Shown piece after piece: positions 17,807 through 26,225 of a stretch of 64,000 nucleotides of DNA. Numbering within the stretch: the stretch's first letter is position 1; each line of letters opens with the position of its first letter. The position numbers were made by a program, and so were the translations under genes. The stretch comes from JBMORL01 sp049322335 (GTDB taxonomy: Bacteria; Bacteroidota; Bacteroidia; Flavobacteriales_D; UBA2798), in contig JBMORL010000084.1 of the NCBI GenBank assembly GCA_049322335.1, forward strand, positions 31,048 to 95,047, read 5' to 3'. The notes below the pieces were generated by a model. The model saw only the letters and a list, made by a program, of their open reading frames with translations. It was not told where the DNA came from and searched no databases.

Positions 17807-18576
17807 TGCATATAACTTTTTCCTGTTTACTAACGGTTTCAGCCTATTCGCAGCTGGAGCTGAACAACAAACTTGTTTTTACTTCGTCTAACCCGGCCGA
17901 AAGAAAAATTACCAATGCAGGCAGTACAGGAGCGGAAACCAACGGAATTGGTTTTTCATCTTACCGGAACAACGAAATGACTTATGCCGCAACTACACGA
18001 CAGGGCGATACTTTATTGGCAGTTTTTGCCGTTCCTTTTTCTTCACTGACAGAAGGAATGCGTGTATTGCTTGTGTTGCCGGCAGGAATTTCACCGGTAA
18101 AGTACCTGAAAATAGATACCAATACTGTGGTTAATATCAATAAAAACGTTTCGGAAACAGCAGACACATCCGATCAGAAGACAACAAAAATATGGTGGCT
18201 TGAATTTGACGGAAGTGCTTTCCAACTGCTCAACACATTTGAAAAAACATGCCCATCCGGATTTGTAAAAGTAAACGACCAGTATTGTATTGAAATAAAT
18301 GACAGCGGGGTATCGCTTGATTTCTGGGAAGCGTCTGCCTGGTGCGCCAATAAAAATGCGAAACTTTGTTCATGGGGACAGTGGTATTATGCCTGCCAGC
18401 AGGCCGCCACGCTCGGGCTTGTGAACATGAATAATAACTGGGAATGGCTGGATGCAGGACAGAACCATACCGATGCCGCTTCGCAGGCAGGAAATGTAAA
18501 TTGCACTACCGAACAATCTCAAAGCATACTAAGCGTAGGATTAACCGTAAGGGCAAGATGTTGTTTTAACCGATGA
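17788..18576 (+). CDS. Secreted paralogue 2 of the cysteine-rich tandem family
   Basis: 262 residues. Two starts are possible. ATG 17788 gives a signal peptide with a basic n-region (MLLRKIMHITFSCLLTVSAYSQ). ATG 17806 overlaps the upstream TAA by one base and gives a short, weakly charged leader. I keep 17788 because of the basic residues. It shares with its neighbours the TCPSGFVKVNDQYCIEI, WCANK, KLCSWGQWYYACQ, NCTTE and RARCCFNR cysteine framework, eight cysteines in all. The N-terminal region (SYRNNEMTYAATTRQGDTL, EGMRVLLVLPAG) is more diverged from the phage-tail-like pattern. It ends in an ATGA overlap with paralogue 3. Confidence 0.7.
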   Translation: MLLRKIMHITFSCLLTVSAYSQLELNNKLVFTSSNPAERKITNAGSTGAETNGIGFSSYRNNEMTYAATTRQGDTLLAVFAVPFSSLTEGMRVLLVLPAGISPVKYLKIDTNTVVNINKNVSETADTSDQKTTKIWWLEFDGSAFQLLNTFEKTCPSGFVKVNDQYCIEINDSGVSLDFWEASAWCANKNAKLCSWGQWYYACQQAATLGLVNMNNNWEWLDAGQNHTDAASQAGNVNCTTEQSQSILSVGLTVRARCCFNR

Positions 18577-19334
18577 AAAAACTTTTTTACATATCACTGA
18601 TTTTTATTTCGGGCAGCATTTCTGCACAAACCGAACTGAACAATACCATTCGGTTTACCGGAACCAATGATACATTAAGGGAAGTAAAAAACCTTTCGCG
18701 CAGTACGTCAGAAACCGATTTACTTAATGCATCAACACTTCAGTCGGGTACCGGCCTATTTGCTGTTGCAACCGGAACCGATTCCTTGCTTTTGAGTTTA
18801 TCGGTGGGTATTGACTCTCTTCGCCCGGGTTTACTGTTAAACATTCTTTGTCCCGCTGTAAATACCAGCCGTGTTTATATTTCAGAAGATTCTGTTGCAT
18901 ATACTGAACTTTTAAAAAACGGGAATTCATTTCTGGAAGCAGGCGATATAAAACCTGGTCAAATTATTACTGTTGTTTTTGACGGAACCAATTTTCAGCT
19001 GATGAGCCCGGTGAACAGGAGCTGCCCTTCGGGAATGGTAAAAGTGAATGAACGATATTGTATTGAAACCGGTGAACGGGCGGCCGCTACTTTTTTCGTG
19101 GCGGTTGTAACCTGTGGTGATATGGGTGCGCACGTATGCAACTGGAGTGAATGGTATTTTGCCTGCCAGAAATCGGGACTGGGGCTTTCGAACATGACCA
19201 ATAATTACGAATTTGTTGATACACCTTCCAATTCGGATGGTGTTTTGAGAGTGGTTGGAAACGGAACCTGCAAAACTGCAGGAGAAAGTTTTGCCACCAC
19301 GGCAAGAGCTTTCAGATGTTGTTTTTCAAGATAA
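18573..19334 (+). CDS. Secreted paralogue 3 of the cysteine-rich tandem family
   Basis: 253 residues with a signal peptide (MKKLFYISLIFISGSISAQ). The N-terminal region has LREVKNLSRST, LNASTLQSGTGLFAVATGTD, LEAGDIKPGQIITVVFDGTN and FQLMSP, the clearest phage-tail-like match of the three. The C-terminal part repeats the family cysteines: SCPSGMVKVNERYCIE, VTCGD, HVCNWSEWYFACQ, GTCKT and FRCCFSR. FRCC is exact here and in copy 1, and RCC is kept in copy 2. It overlaps paralogue 2 by four bases and the thioredoxin-like gene by 19, so all are probably one transcript. Confidence 0.7.
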   Translation: MKKLFYISLIFISGSISAQTELNNTIRFTGTNDTLREVKNLSRSTSETDLLNASTLQSGTGLFAVATGTDSLLLSLSVGIDSLRPGLLLNILCPAVNTSRVYISEDSVAYTELLKNGNSFLEAGDIKPGQIITVVFDGTNFQLMSPVNRSCPSGMVKVNERYCIETGERAAATFFVAVVTCGDMGAHVCNWSEWYFACQKSGLGLSNMTNNYEFVDTPSNSDGVLRVVGNGTCKTAGESFATTARAFRCCFSR

Positions 19335-20698
19335 AAAAAATCTGCACAAAAATTATTATTGTTGGGTGGCTGGCAGGGCTACCTGTTTTGTCATTCCCCG
19401 GAAATATTCAGTTTACACTCGTACGTAAATCGCCTGCCATTTCTTCGTTAACCATCAGCGGATTCAGAGGCACACAAGTTATTTCGCCAAGAAAAATAGA
19501 ATGGGGAGGCGATTCAGTATTTTGCCAATGGCCGGGTGAAACGGGATTTTACCGCATTTCACAAAATGACAGCAATTTTACCGATATCATTCTCAGCGAA
19601 CACGAAACTCCTGTGATAGAAATTTATGAAGGGGAACTAAGAAAAAACCTGATAATAAAAAATTCAGATGAAAACAGGATGATGGCGGAATTCAGAAAAA
19701 GAAAAATGCTGTCGGACGAAAAAATAAAAAACTATTATATTACTCTTTCCCATTTTAATGAAACCGATTCTACCTGGCATTCCCTGAAACAACTTATCCG
19801 GAAAACGGAAAATGAGAATTACAACGATATACACTCTTTCCTGCTTTCATCGCCCGGCCTTTATTTTACCAAAACCACTTTACCGTTTTTGTATGTAAAC
19901 AACCAATGCGGATATACCGGCACTGATGAAAGGGGAAAAAGGATTTTTATGAAGGAACATTTTTTCGACAGGATTGATTTTTCGGATCCTTCGCTTGTGC
20001 ATTCCACTTTTCTTCCCAATTTCATTATGAAATATTTTGAAACGGTGGCCGAATATGATGAACCGGGATTCAGACAAGCTATCGACAGTATACTTGGTAA
20101 AACTTCTGCCAATAATGAAGTATATGAAGTAAGCCTGTTTTTCCTGATGGAACTTTTCGACAAAGTGGGGCCGTCAGTCATTTTTGAATACCTGGTTGAA
20201 AAATACTTCCTTGAAAACAGTTGCGGCAATTCCAATACGGTTTCTTTCAGCGAACGGGCAGAAAGCTACAGGAGATTTCAAAAAGGGGAAATGATTCCCG
20301 ATTATACTTTCAGAGATTATAAAGGAGAAACCAGTTCGCTGCATCGCCTGGCAGAAAATAAAGAGATAACCTTGCTTTTTTTCTGGTCGACTCATTGTCC
20401 CTTTTGTAAAGAAGCTCTTCCGGTGATTACAGAAATGAAAAAAAAATACGGAAAAAAGATACAGGTTATTGCTGTTTCGCTGGATGAAAACGAAAATGAA
20501 TTCAGGAATTTTATCAGCAAAGAAAAACTGTCTTTTCTGCACATATGTGATCTGAAAGGATGGGAATCGGAACCGGTTAAGTTTTTTATGGTGCACAAAA
20601 CCCCTTCACTGCTGGTGATTGGAAAAGACAAAATAATCTGTGCAAAAAATCCTTCATTTACCGCGCTTCCCGGACTGCTGGATAATCTTTTGAAATAA
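19316..20698 (+). CDS. Periplasmic thioredoxin-like (TlpA-type) protein with an N-terminal extension
   Basis: 460 residues. A basic, hydrophobic leader (KIKKICTKIIIVGWLAGLPVLSFP) is followed by about 300 residues without a clear family. The C-terminal domain (about 325-460) has MIPDYTFRDYKGE, LLFFWSTHCPFCKEALP with the redox pair Cys361-Pro-Phe-Cys364, QVIAVSLDEN and a cis-Pro in VHKTPSLLVI. This layout is common in Bacteroidota TlpA/DUF-thioredoxin proteins. It would act in the periplasm on thiols. Being last in the operon after three proteins with eight conserved cysteines each, it may serve their disulfides; that is inference. Its 3' end overlaps the convergent GT4 gene by 45 bases. Confidence 0.85.
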   Translation: MLFFKIKKICTKIIIVGWLAGLPVLSFPGNIQFTLVRKSPAISSLTISGFRGTQVISPRKIEWGGDSVFCQWPGETGFYRISQNDSNFTDIILSEHETPVIEIYEGELRKNLIIKNSDENRMMAEFRKRKMLSDEKIKNYYITLSHFNETDSTWHSLKQLIRKTENENYNDIHSFLLSSPGLYFTKTTLPFLYVNNQCGYTGTDERGKRIFMKEHFFDRIDFSDPSLVHSTFLPNFIMKYFETVAEYDEPGFRQAIDSILGKTSANNEVYEVSLFFLMELFDKVGPSVIFEYLVEKYFLENSCGNSNTVSFSERAESYRRFQKGEMIPDYTFRDYKGETSSLHRLAENKEITLLFFWSTHCPFCKEALPVITEMKKKYGKKIQVIAVSLDENENEFRNFISKEKLSFLHICDLKGWESEPVKFFMVHKTPSLLVIGKDKIICAKNPSFTALPGLLDNLLK

Positions 20699-21787
20699 TT
20701 CGAAAAACCGGTTTGTGGCTTTTTCCCACGTAAAACGCGAATTAAATTTTTCGATGGAATGCCGTGACATTTTTTCTTTTTCACCAGCCGTTTTGGAATA
20801 AAACAGGAGAATAGCTTTTTTTAGTTCCTCCACATTATTTTTTTCAATAAGAAATCCGTTTTCATTATCCACCAGTTCGGCTGTGGCACCCACATCAGTT
20901 ACAACAACCGGCAACCCACAACTCATGGCTTCCAGGACTACCGTTGGCATTCCTTCAAACAAAGTAGGCAATATAAAAATATCCGACCCGGCATAAAGCT
21001 GAAAAAGATCCTCGTCTTTTACAAAACCCGGATATTGGACATTATTGAATTTATAATTTGTGCTATACTGTTCAAACAGCGGTCCTTTACCGGCCAGGAC
21101 AAATTTTATTTTTTCTTCCATGCCTTCTTCTTTCAGCTGGCGAATGCATTCCATCAGGATATGAATTCCCTTATTGGAAGCAAATCTTGAAACAAATAAA
21201 AACGTTACCTGTCCGTTTTTTTCAGGAAACTTCCGTACAGGTATTTGAACAGGAGAATCAGCCGCATTGGGAATGACCACTACTTTTTCTTTTCCTGCTT
21301 CACGATGAAGAATATCCGTCAGCCGGCCGCCCAGTGATATAACGGTTCCCGCCTTGCTGAAAACAGAGCGGAAAGCCCTTTTAAAAAAAACGGCTATTAG
21401 TTTTTCTTTCCACCCGATAGCCTGGAAGGGTTCCAATCCATGAGGATGGACGATAAGGCGGTGTTTAAATTCTTCTGCTTTATACCACACCGACAATCCC
21501 TGGGAAAAAATAACCGCATCAGGATGTTTCAGCAATTCGGCATATATCCTGTGTGAATACCTGTAGCACTCCCGCAGATAATTTTTTTTGGGGTCAACGG
21601 GAGAAATTTGTACTTCGGTAACTTTTTCATTTCCCTGAAATAATTTTTGCGGATGCGGATGCAATACTACCAGTTGCACAGGATACCGGCACAACCATTC
21701 AATAAGTTTGGCAGAATGGCGTTGCATCCCTCCTACTGCGTGAGGGAAAATACCATCTGTGCATATCACTATTTTATTTATTGGCAT
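20654..21787 (-). CDS. GT4-type glycosyltransferase
   Basis: 377 residues with the full GT4 pattern. An N-terminal PHAVGGMQRHSAKLIEWL (GG loop) leads into VVIPNAADS, FLFVSRFASNKGIHILMECI and YPGFVKDEDLFQLYAGSDIF. LPTLFEGMPTVVLEAMSCGLPVVVTDVGATAELV contains the EX7E motif. It would be a cytoplasmic enzyme extending the lipid-linked glycan. It is the last gene of the 34.7-kb minus-strand cluster. Its final 15 codons overlap antiparallel with the end of the thioredoxin-like gene, so no terminator separates the two units. Confidence 0.9.
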   Translation of the reverse strand: MPINKIVICTDGIFPHAVGGMQRHSAKLIEWLCRYPVQLVVLHPHPQKLFQGNEKVTEVQISPVDPKKNYLRECYRYSHRIYAELLKHPDAVIFSQGLSVWYKAEEFKHRLIVHPHGLEPFQAIGWKEKLIAVFFKRAFRSVFSKAGTVISLGGRLTDILHREAGKEKVVVIPNAADSPVQIPVRKFPEKNGQVTFLFVSRFASNKGIHILMECIRQLKEEGMEEKIKFVLAGKGPLFEQYSTNYKFNNVQYPGFVKDEDLFQLYAGSDIFILPTLFEGMPTVVLEAMSCGLPVVVTDVGATAELVDNENGFLIEKNNVEELKKAILLFYSKTAGEKEKMSRHSIEKFNSRFTWEKATNRFFELFQKIIQQSGKRGK

Positions 21788-22697
21788 GATTCACCAGGGT
21801 CTTCACTCCGTCTTCGAGGCTCCATTGGGGTTTCCAGCCGGTAAAAGCAGTTAATTTTGATACATCAGCCAGCAGGTGCATACGGTCGGTCTTTCGCATT
21901 CGTTCAGGATCCTGTATGATTTTTATTTTTTCACCCACTTCTTTCGAAAAAGCGTCTACTATTTCTGTAATGGAATATTCTATTCCCCTTCCCAGATTAA
22001 AAACTTCACAACCTTTTATTTCTGATGACAAAAGCATCGATACCGCCCTGGCCATATCGTAGGTATGAATAAAATCTCTTTTAGGTTCGAGGTTGCCCAA
22101 TTTTATTTCACGCAAACCTTCATTCACCTGTCTTTGAACTTCCGGGATCACATGGGCATTTGTTTCATTAGGACCGAAAGCATTGAAAAAACGGCATACC
22201 ACTGAAGCAATCCCCGATTCGTTATGAAACACTTTGGTAATGTATTCACCCGTTAACTTGGTGGTTCCGTAAATATCTACCGGGCCGGGTTCAAGATCTT
22301 CCTTTACTGCATTGTCGTATACCGGGTAAACAGCCGCGGTAGAAGCGAAAAAGAATTTTTCTGCTGTCCCGCAAAATGTTGTGGCATTACAAACTGAAAT
22401 AGTTCCGTTGATATTGATGTCGGCAGCCTCCACCGGGTGTTGATTGCAATAGGGAATGTAGTGAACAGCAGCCAGGTGTATTACCCATTGCGGCCTGATC
22501 TGTAAAAAAAGTTTTTTCATCTTTTCCCTGTCGCGGATATCTTCTTTAATAAAATGGGCATCATCGGTATCAATAAACTGCCTGTTGCCAAATGTAAGAT
22601 TGTCAATCACGAACAATTCATGCCCCTGTTTTTTAAGTTCAGCATGTATTGCCGATCCGATAAATCCTGCTCCACCGGTAATAATAATTTTTTTCAT
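21774..22697 (-). CDS. NAD-dependent nucleotide-sugar epimerase (extended SDR)
   Basis: 307 residues. MKKIIITGGAGFIGSAIHAEL is the NAD loop, and VIHLAAVHYIPYCNQHP and FFASTAAVYPVYD hold the catalytic Ser/Thr region. VDIYGTTKLTGEYIT gives YxxxK, and CRFFNAFGPNETNAHVIPEV with RDFIHTYDMARAVSML resembles UDP-glucose 4-epimerase relatives. It overlaps the GT4 gene downstream by 14 bases and the GT gene upstream by four, so it is embedded in the glycan operon and should supply a nucleotide sugar for it. The exact sugar is not predictable. Confidence 0.88.
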   Translation of the reverse strand: MKKIIITGGAGFIGSAIHAELKKQGHELFVIDNLTFGNRQFIDTDDAHFIKEDIRDREKMKKLFLQIRPQWVIHLAAVHYIPYCNQHPVEAADININGTISVCNATTFCGTAEKFFFASTAAVYPVYDNAVKEDLEPGPVDIYGTTKLTGEYITKVFHNESGIASVVCRFFNAFGPNETNAHVIPEVQRQVNEGLREIKLGNLEPKRDFIHTYDMARAVSMLLSSEIKGCEVFNLGRGIEYSITEIVDAFSKEVGEKIKIIQDPERMRKTDRMHLLADVSKLTAFTGWKPQWSLEDGVKTLVNHANK

Positions 22698-23818
22698 CTT
22701 TCTGAAAGTATTTCCAGATAAGCCTTTTCATGCACTTTCTTTGTAAAAAAAGAAACCGCCAGTTGCTTCATCTGCTGTTTTTTTTCAATAGCGCTTGAAT
22801 AAAGTTGCAAAGAATTTCCTTTTTGCAATACATATCCACAATCGTGTTTTATAACAAATTCAGAATAATCTCCTATCGCGTGAGAGATCATTACCGGCAA
22901 ACCGGCCGCAAGATATTCTGCAAATTTTGTAGGTGATGCCACACGATTGGTTACTGTATCTTCACGCAAAAGTAAACCATAATCGCAGCAGGATAAAACT
23001 TCCTGAACTTTTTCAGGTTGCAGCCAGGCCGAAGAAACCCTTCCCGGAAACAACTTGCTGAGTTCATTATCCTGAACAGATGCAGGTGTAAGCACCAATA
23101 GTTTTGCTACGGGATTTTGACGCAATACCGGTTCCAGCCAGTCTTTCAGATTATTCAATGATTGCCATTCGGCAGACGAACCTGAATACACCATGATCAG
23201 ATCGTTGTCACTGAAACCGAATTTTTTTCTTATTTCTGTCCTTTTCGTTTCAGAAACAACGGTATGATTATCTGAACTGAGTGTACAAGGAATGACTACA
23301 TATTTTCCGGGAATAAAAGCGTATTTTTCATTCCACCATTTTACCAGCTGACGGGACACTGCAATAACTCCATCTGATTCTTTAAGCGCACGGCTTTCAT
23401 GATTTTCCATTTTATCATTCAGCAATGAATTGCTGTCAAGGTATTCAGAAAATTCGGCCGCATAGGCTCCACGGGCATCAAATATTACTTTCATTTCCGG
23501 GGTTCTGGCCTGAAGCGCCAGGCAGGCCGCGAGCGGACCGCGGCATATAACGGTTTTGGGGGTTAAGCTTTTTATTTTCCTCCGTAACAGCCACGTGTTT
23601 TTTTTCCAGTTACGGTGCTTTGGAAACATGGGTAATACCACTACATGAAATGGCAAACCGGAAAGCTGGCGCTTTACTTTTCTCCACACCCGTATCGATA
23701 CAAAGGAAACAAGAGTAATATCTTTTTTCAGTTCAACCTGATAAAACCTGCAAACATCCAGCACCTGGCTTTTAAAAACGCCTGAAGGAAGATCATTGAA
23801 TGTGAGATAAACTATCAT
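22694..23818 (-). CDS. GT-B glycosyltransferase (GT4-like)
   Basis: 374 residues. The N-terminal domain has PLAACLALQARTPEMKVIFD and the acceptor-side EYLDSNSLLNDKMENHESR. The donor domain has MVYSGSSAEWQSLNNL, LLREDTVTNRVASPTKFAEY and LAAGLPVMISHAIGDYSEFV. The last segment (KFAEYLAAGLPV) is characteristic of GT4-like enzymes in capsule clusters, although the canonical EX7E is not clear. It overlaps by four bases with both wecB and the epimerase gene. Acceptor and linkage are unknown. Confidence 0.78.
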   Translation of the reverse strand: MIVYLTFNDLPSGVFKSQVLDVCRFYQVELKKDITLVSFVSIRVWRKVKRQLSGLPFHVVVLPMFPKHRNWKKNTWLLRRKIKSLTPKTVICRGPLAACLALQARTPEMKVIFDARGAYAAEFSEYLDSNSLLNDKMENHESRALKESDGVIAVSRQLVKWWNEKYAFIPGKYVVIPCTLSSDNHTVVSETKRTEIRKKFGFSDNDLIMVYSGSSAEWQSLNNLKDWLEPVLRQNPVAKLLVLTPASVQDNELSKLFPGRVSSAWLQPEKVQEVLSCCDYGLLLREDTVTNRVASPTKFAEYLAAGLPVMISHAIGDYSEFVIKHDCGYVLQKGNSLQLYSSAIEKKQQMKQLAVSFFTKKVHEKAYLEILSER

Positions 23819-24903
23819 AACCGCGAAATAATTTCAAGTACTCTTTCGGTTGATTTTCCATCCCAGTTTTCGGGTATTTCTCCTTTTTTGTACGTGTTGT
23901 TTTCAATCTGGCGCACATACTCCAGGATAATTCCGGTTTGAAAAGGAACCAGCGTATTGGTGCCCTGTGTAACGGTAACGGGCCTTTCGGTGTTTTTCCG
24001 GAGAGTGAGACAAGGTTTTTTCAGCCATGTTGTTTCTTCCTGGATCCCCCCGCTGTCGGTTAATACAAAACGACAATCTGAAACCAGTTTCTGAAAATCA
24101 AAATAGGAAAGCGGGGACGTAAATATTATTTTTTTATGGCTGAAAAATTCTTTTTCCAGTCCGAATTGCGAAATATTTTTCTTTGTACGCGGATGTACAG
24201 GAAAAACCACCGGGTAAAATCCTATAAGTTCATTTAGTAATTCTGCCAGTTGCAATAACCCTTCTTTCCGGTCGACTGTAGCCGGCCGGTGCATAGTCAT
24301 CAGGATAAATTCATTTTCCTTTACGTCCAATTGACCGGTGACAGAAGATTGTTTGATTTGTGATGAATATTCCACCATGGAATCGATCATGGTGTTGCCG
24401 GTAAAATGAATATGACGCGGATCCACACCTTCATTCAGTAAATTTTCTTTCCCGCTTTTTTCAGTAATAAAAAATTCGTCAGCGATACGATCAGTAATTA
24501 TGCGGTTAATCTCTTCGGGCATACTACGGTCAAAGCTTCGCAATCCGCTTTCGAGATGCACTACCGAAATGCCGAGTTTTGCTGCGGCAATGGCGCCCGC
24601 CAGAGTGGAATTTACATCACCCACTACCATCACTTTATCCGGTTGAACAGCGAGCAATACTTTTTCGAGCTGAACAATAATTTCCGCCATTTGCCCTGTC
24701 ACCGTCTCTGCACCGAGATGAATTTCATGGTCTGGAAAAAGCCCGAACTGTTCGAAAAAAATCCGGGCCATACTGGCATCAGAATGCTGGCCGGTATGTA
24801 CGATGGAGATTTTTATTTCGGGAAAATGAATTGACGCAGCTTTTTTAAAGCGTGTAACCTTAATAAAATTAGGCCTTGTTCCAACAATGATAACCAGGTG
24901 CAT
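23815..24903 (-). CDS. wecB: UDP-N-acetylglucosamine 2-epimerase (non-hydrolysing, WecB type)
   Basis: 362 residues. It begins LVIIVGTRPNFIKVTRF, then IVHTGQHSDASM, VMVVGDVNSTLAGA, VVHLESGLRSFDRSMPEEINR, HRPATVDRKEGL, VHPRTKK and LTDSGGIQEETTWLKKPCLTLR. These are the standard landmarks of the family that interconverts UDP-GlcNAc and UDP-ManNAc. ManNAc-type sugars are precursors of ManNAcA glycans and of sialic acids, so the enzyme could feed either the backbone or the nonulosonate genes upstream, though hydrolysing NeuC-type epimerases are the usual source for the latter. It sits behind a 53-base spacer carrying its own promoter-like element. Confidence 0.9.
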   Translation of the reverse strand: MHLVIIVGTRPNFIKVTRFKKAASIHFPEIKISIVHTGQHSDASMARIFFEQFGLFPDHEIHLGAETVTGQMAEIIVQLEKVLLAVQPDKVMVVGDVNSTLAGAIAAAKLGISVVHLESGLRSFDRSMPEEINRIITDRIADEFFITEKSGKENLLNEGVDPRHIHFTGNTMIDSMVEYSSQIKQSSVTGQLDVKENEFILMTMHRPATVDRKEGLLQLAELLNELIGFYPVVFPVHPRTKKNISQFGLEKEFFSHKKIIFTSPLSYFDFQKLVSDCRFVLTDSGGIQEETTWLKKPCLTLRKNTERPVTVTQGTNTLVPFQTGIILEYVRQIENNTYKKGEIPENWDGKSTERVLEIISRL

Positions 24904-24915
24904 GTGTAATGGTTA

Positions 24916-24923
24916 CAAAGTTA
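24916..24923 (-). promoter_or_regulatory. Internal -7 element TAACTTTG before wecB
   Basis: On the minus strand TAACTTTG is a perfect TAnnTTTG match 12 bases before the ATG at 24903, in one of only two sizeable spacers of the 34.7-kb cluster. A second perfect match, TAAATTTG, occurs at 24952-24959 over the upstream stop codon. A TTG at the usual -33 distance is not evident. It may let wecB and the four genes below it be made independently. Confidence 0.45.
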
Positions 24924-24956
24924 AGAATTCGGGTGAAATAGCAGCCAGCCACAAAT

Positions 24957-26225
24957 TTATTTAAACAGCCGGATCAGTTCTTTTGTCACATTTTCGAATG
25001 AACAGGAAGAAATATCATATTGGCGGTTAAATCCGGGATTTCCTTTTTTATACTCTTCTGCAAGGTTTTCAATCTCTTTAGCCATGCTTACACCGGGTGT
25101 GATAACGGATCCCAGTTTGTTTTCTTCCAGCCATTGCGATACTTCACCGGGTTCGCTGAATAATATAATGGGTTTTCTCAACGGAAGGTATTCCGCACAT
25201 TTGGTAATTCTGAAATTCTTAAGGTGAGAAGGAAGAAAAATCATCAGGTAAGTTGACCGGGTCATTTCACTAATAAATTCGGACTGAGAAACGGGAGAAT
25301 GAAACTGAACCACCTTTTCGAGTTGCCATTGAAGTATTCTTTCCTGGTGTAATGCAACAGGTGAATAGAAATCAAATTTCAGCATGTTCAACAAATCCGG
25401 GTTTTCGCTTCGTAAACGACATAAAGCTTCCAGCAATGGAATAAAAAGCGTATCTATATTGAAAAGATGAATGCTTCCGCCAAAAATAAAACGGCATTTC
25501 CCCGGACGGTTTTCGCTGATATGTTCCGGGAATTTATCTGCGTCCCATGCATGAGGCAACACCCGTATATTTTCTGAATGAATGGAATTTCCATACTCGC
25601 TGATCATTCGTTGTTTCATAAATGGCGAGGGAACAGTGAAATAGTCACAATGATTGATCACAAATTTTTCAAGATCTTTTTCATATTCTATTGCTTCTTT
25701 TGAAACAGAGGCAAAACCATATTCCCGGCTATCGGTCCATGGATCCCGCAAATCGCAAATAAGCTGTAGTCCGGGATGCTGTTCTTTGAAAAGAGTTGTA
25801 TAATACAATAAACGAAAGGGCGCACCAGTTGCAATAATAGTTGAAATTTCATGCTCATGTATAATTTTTTCTATCACACGGAAAAGCTCATCTTTCATAA
25901 AAAGCGATTTATCATACGGGCTTCCCCTGAATTTTTTCCCGGTATACCACAAAGCCAGGCGGTATTTTATTTTCTCCGTAAATGAAACAGGAACAGTTTT
26001 CAGTGCTTTGGGATAATGATCATCTGTTTTATACACCCTGATGGATTTGTCTGTCACATCTTCTGTCCAGGGCGAACCGGTTTGGGAATTATTTGCTGTA
26101 ATAACATGAACGTTATATCCAAAACGGGCAAGATATTTTGCGAACAGTGCCCATCTCCGCGCGCCCACCCCGGGGACCGGAGGAAAATGATAAGATATCA
26201 GTAAAATATTCTTCACTGTTTTCAA
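24957..26225 (-). CDS. GT-B glycosyltransferase (GT4-like)
   Basis: 422 residues. The N-terminal part is ILLISYHFPPVPGVGARRWALF, a common start in GT4 family members of O-antigen clusters, followed by LICDLRDPWTDSREYGF and DYFTVPSPFMKQRMISEY. The donor half has FIFGGSIHLFNIDTLF, YLMIFLPSHLKNFRITKCAE and YLPLRKPIILFSEPGEV. It is a cytoplasmic enzyme that should add one sugar. It overlaps the GT-A gene upstream by four bases (ATGA). Sugar specificity is not visible. Confidence 0.78.
   Translation of the reverse strand: MKTVKNILLISYHFPPVPGVGARRWALFAKYLARFGYNVHVITANNSQTGSPWTEDVTDKSIRVYKTDDHYPKALKTVPVSFTEKIKYRLALWYTGKKFRGSPYDKSLFMKDELFRVIEKIIHEHEISTIIATGAPFRLLYYTTLFKEQHPGLQLICDLRDPWTDSREYGFASVSKEAIEYEKDLEKFVINHCDYFTVPSPFMKQRMISEYGNSIHSENIRVLPHAWDADKFPEHISENRPGKCRFIFGGSIHLFNIDTLFIPLLEALCRLRSENPDLLNMLKFDFYSPVALHQERILQWQLEKVVQFHSPVSQSEFISEMTRSTYLMIFLPSHLKNFRITKCAEYLPLRKPIILFSEPGEVSQWLEENKLGSVITPGVSMAKEIENLAEEYKKGNPGFNRQYDISSCSFENVTKELIRLFK

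Noticed and set aside
17003..19334. Diversity-generating retroelement targets
   Set aside because: The C-type-lectin-like region is suggestive, but I see no reverse transcriptase, template repeat or near-identical variable repeat in the window.
24943..24959. Second promoter TAAATTTG at 24952-24959 for wecB
   Set aside because: It overlaps the upstream stop codon and lies 48 bases from the start. The TAACTTTG at 24916 is better placed, so I do not list it separately.
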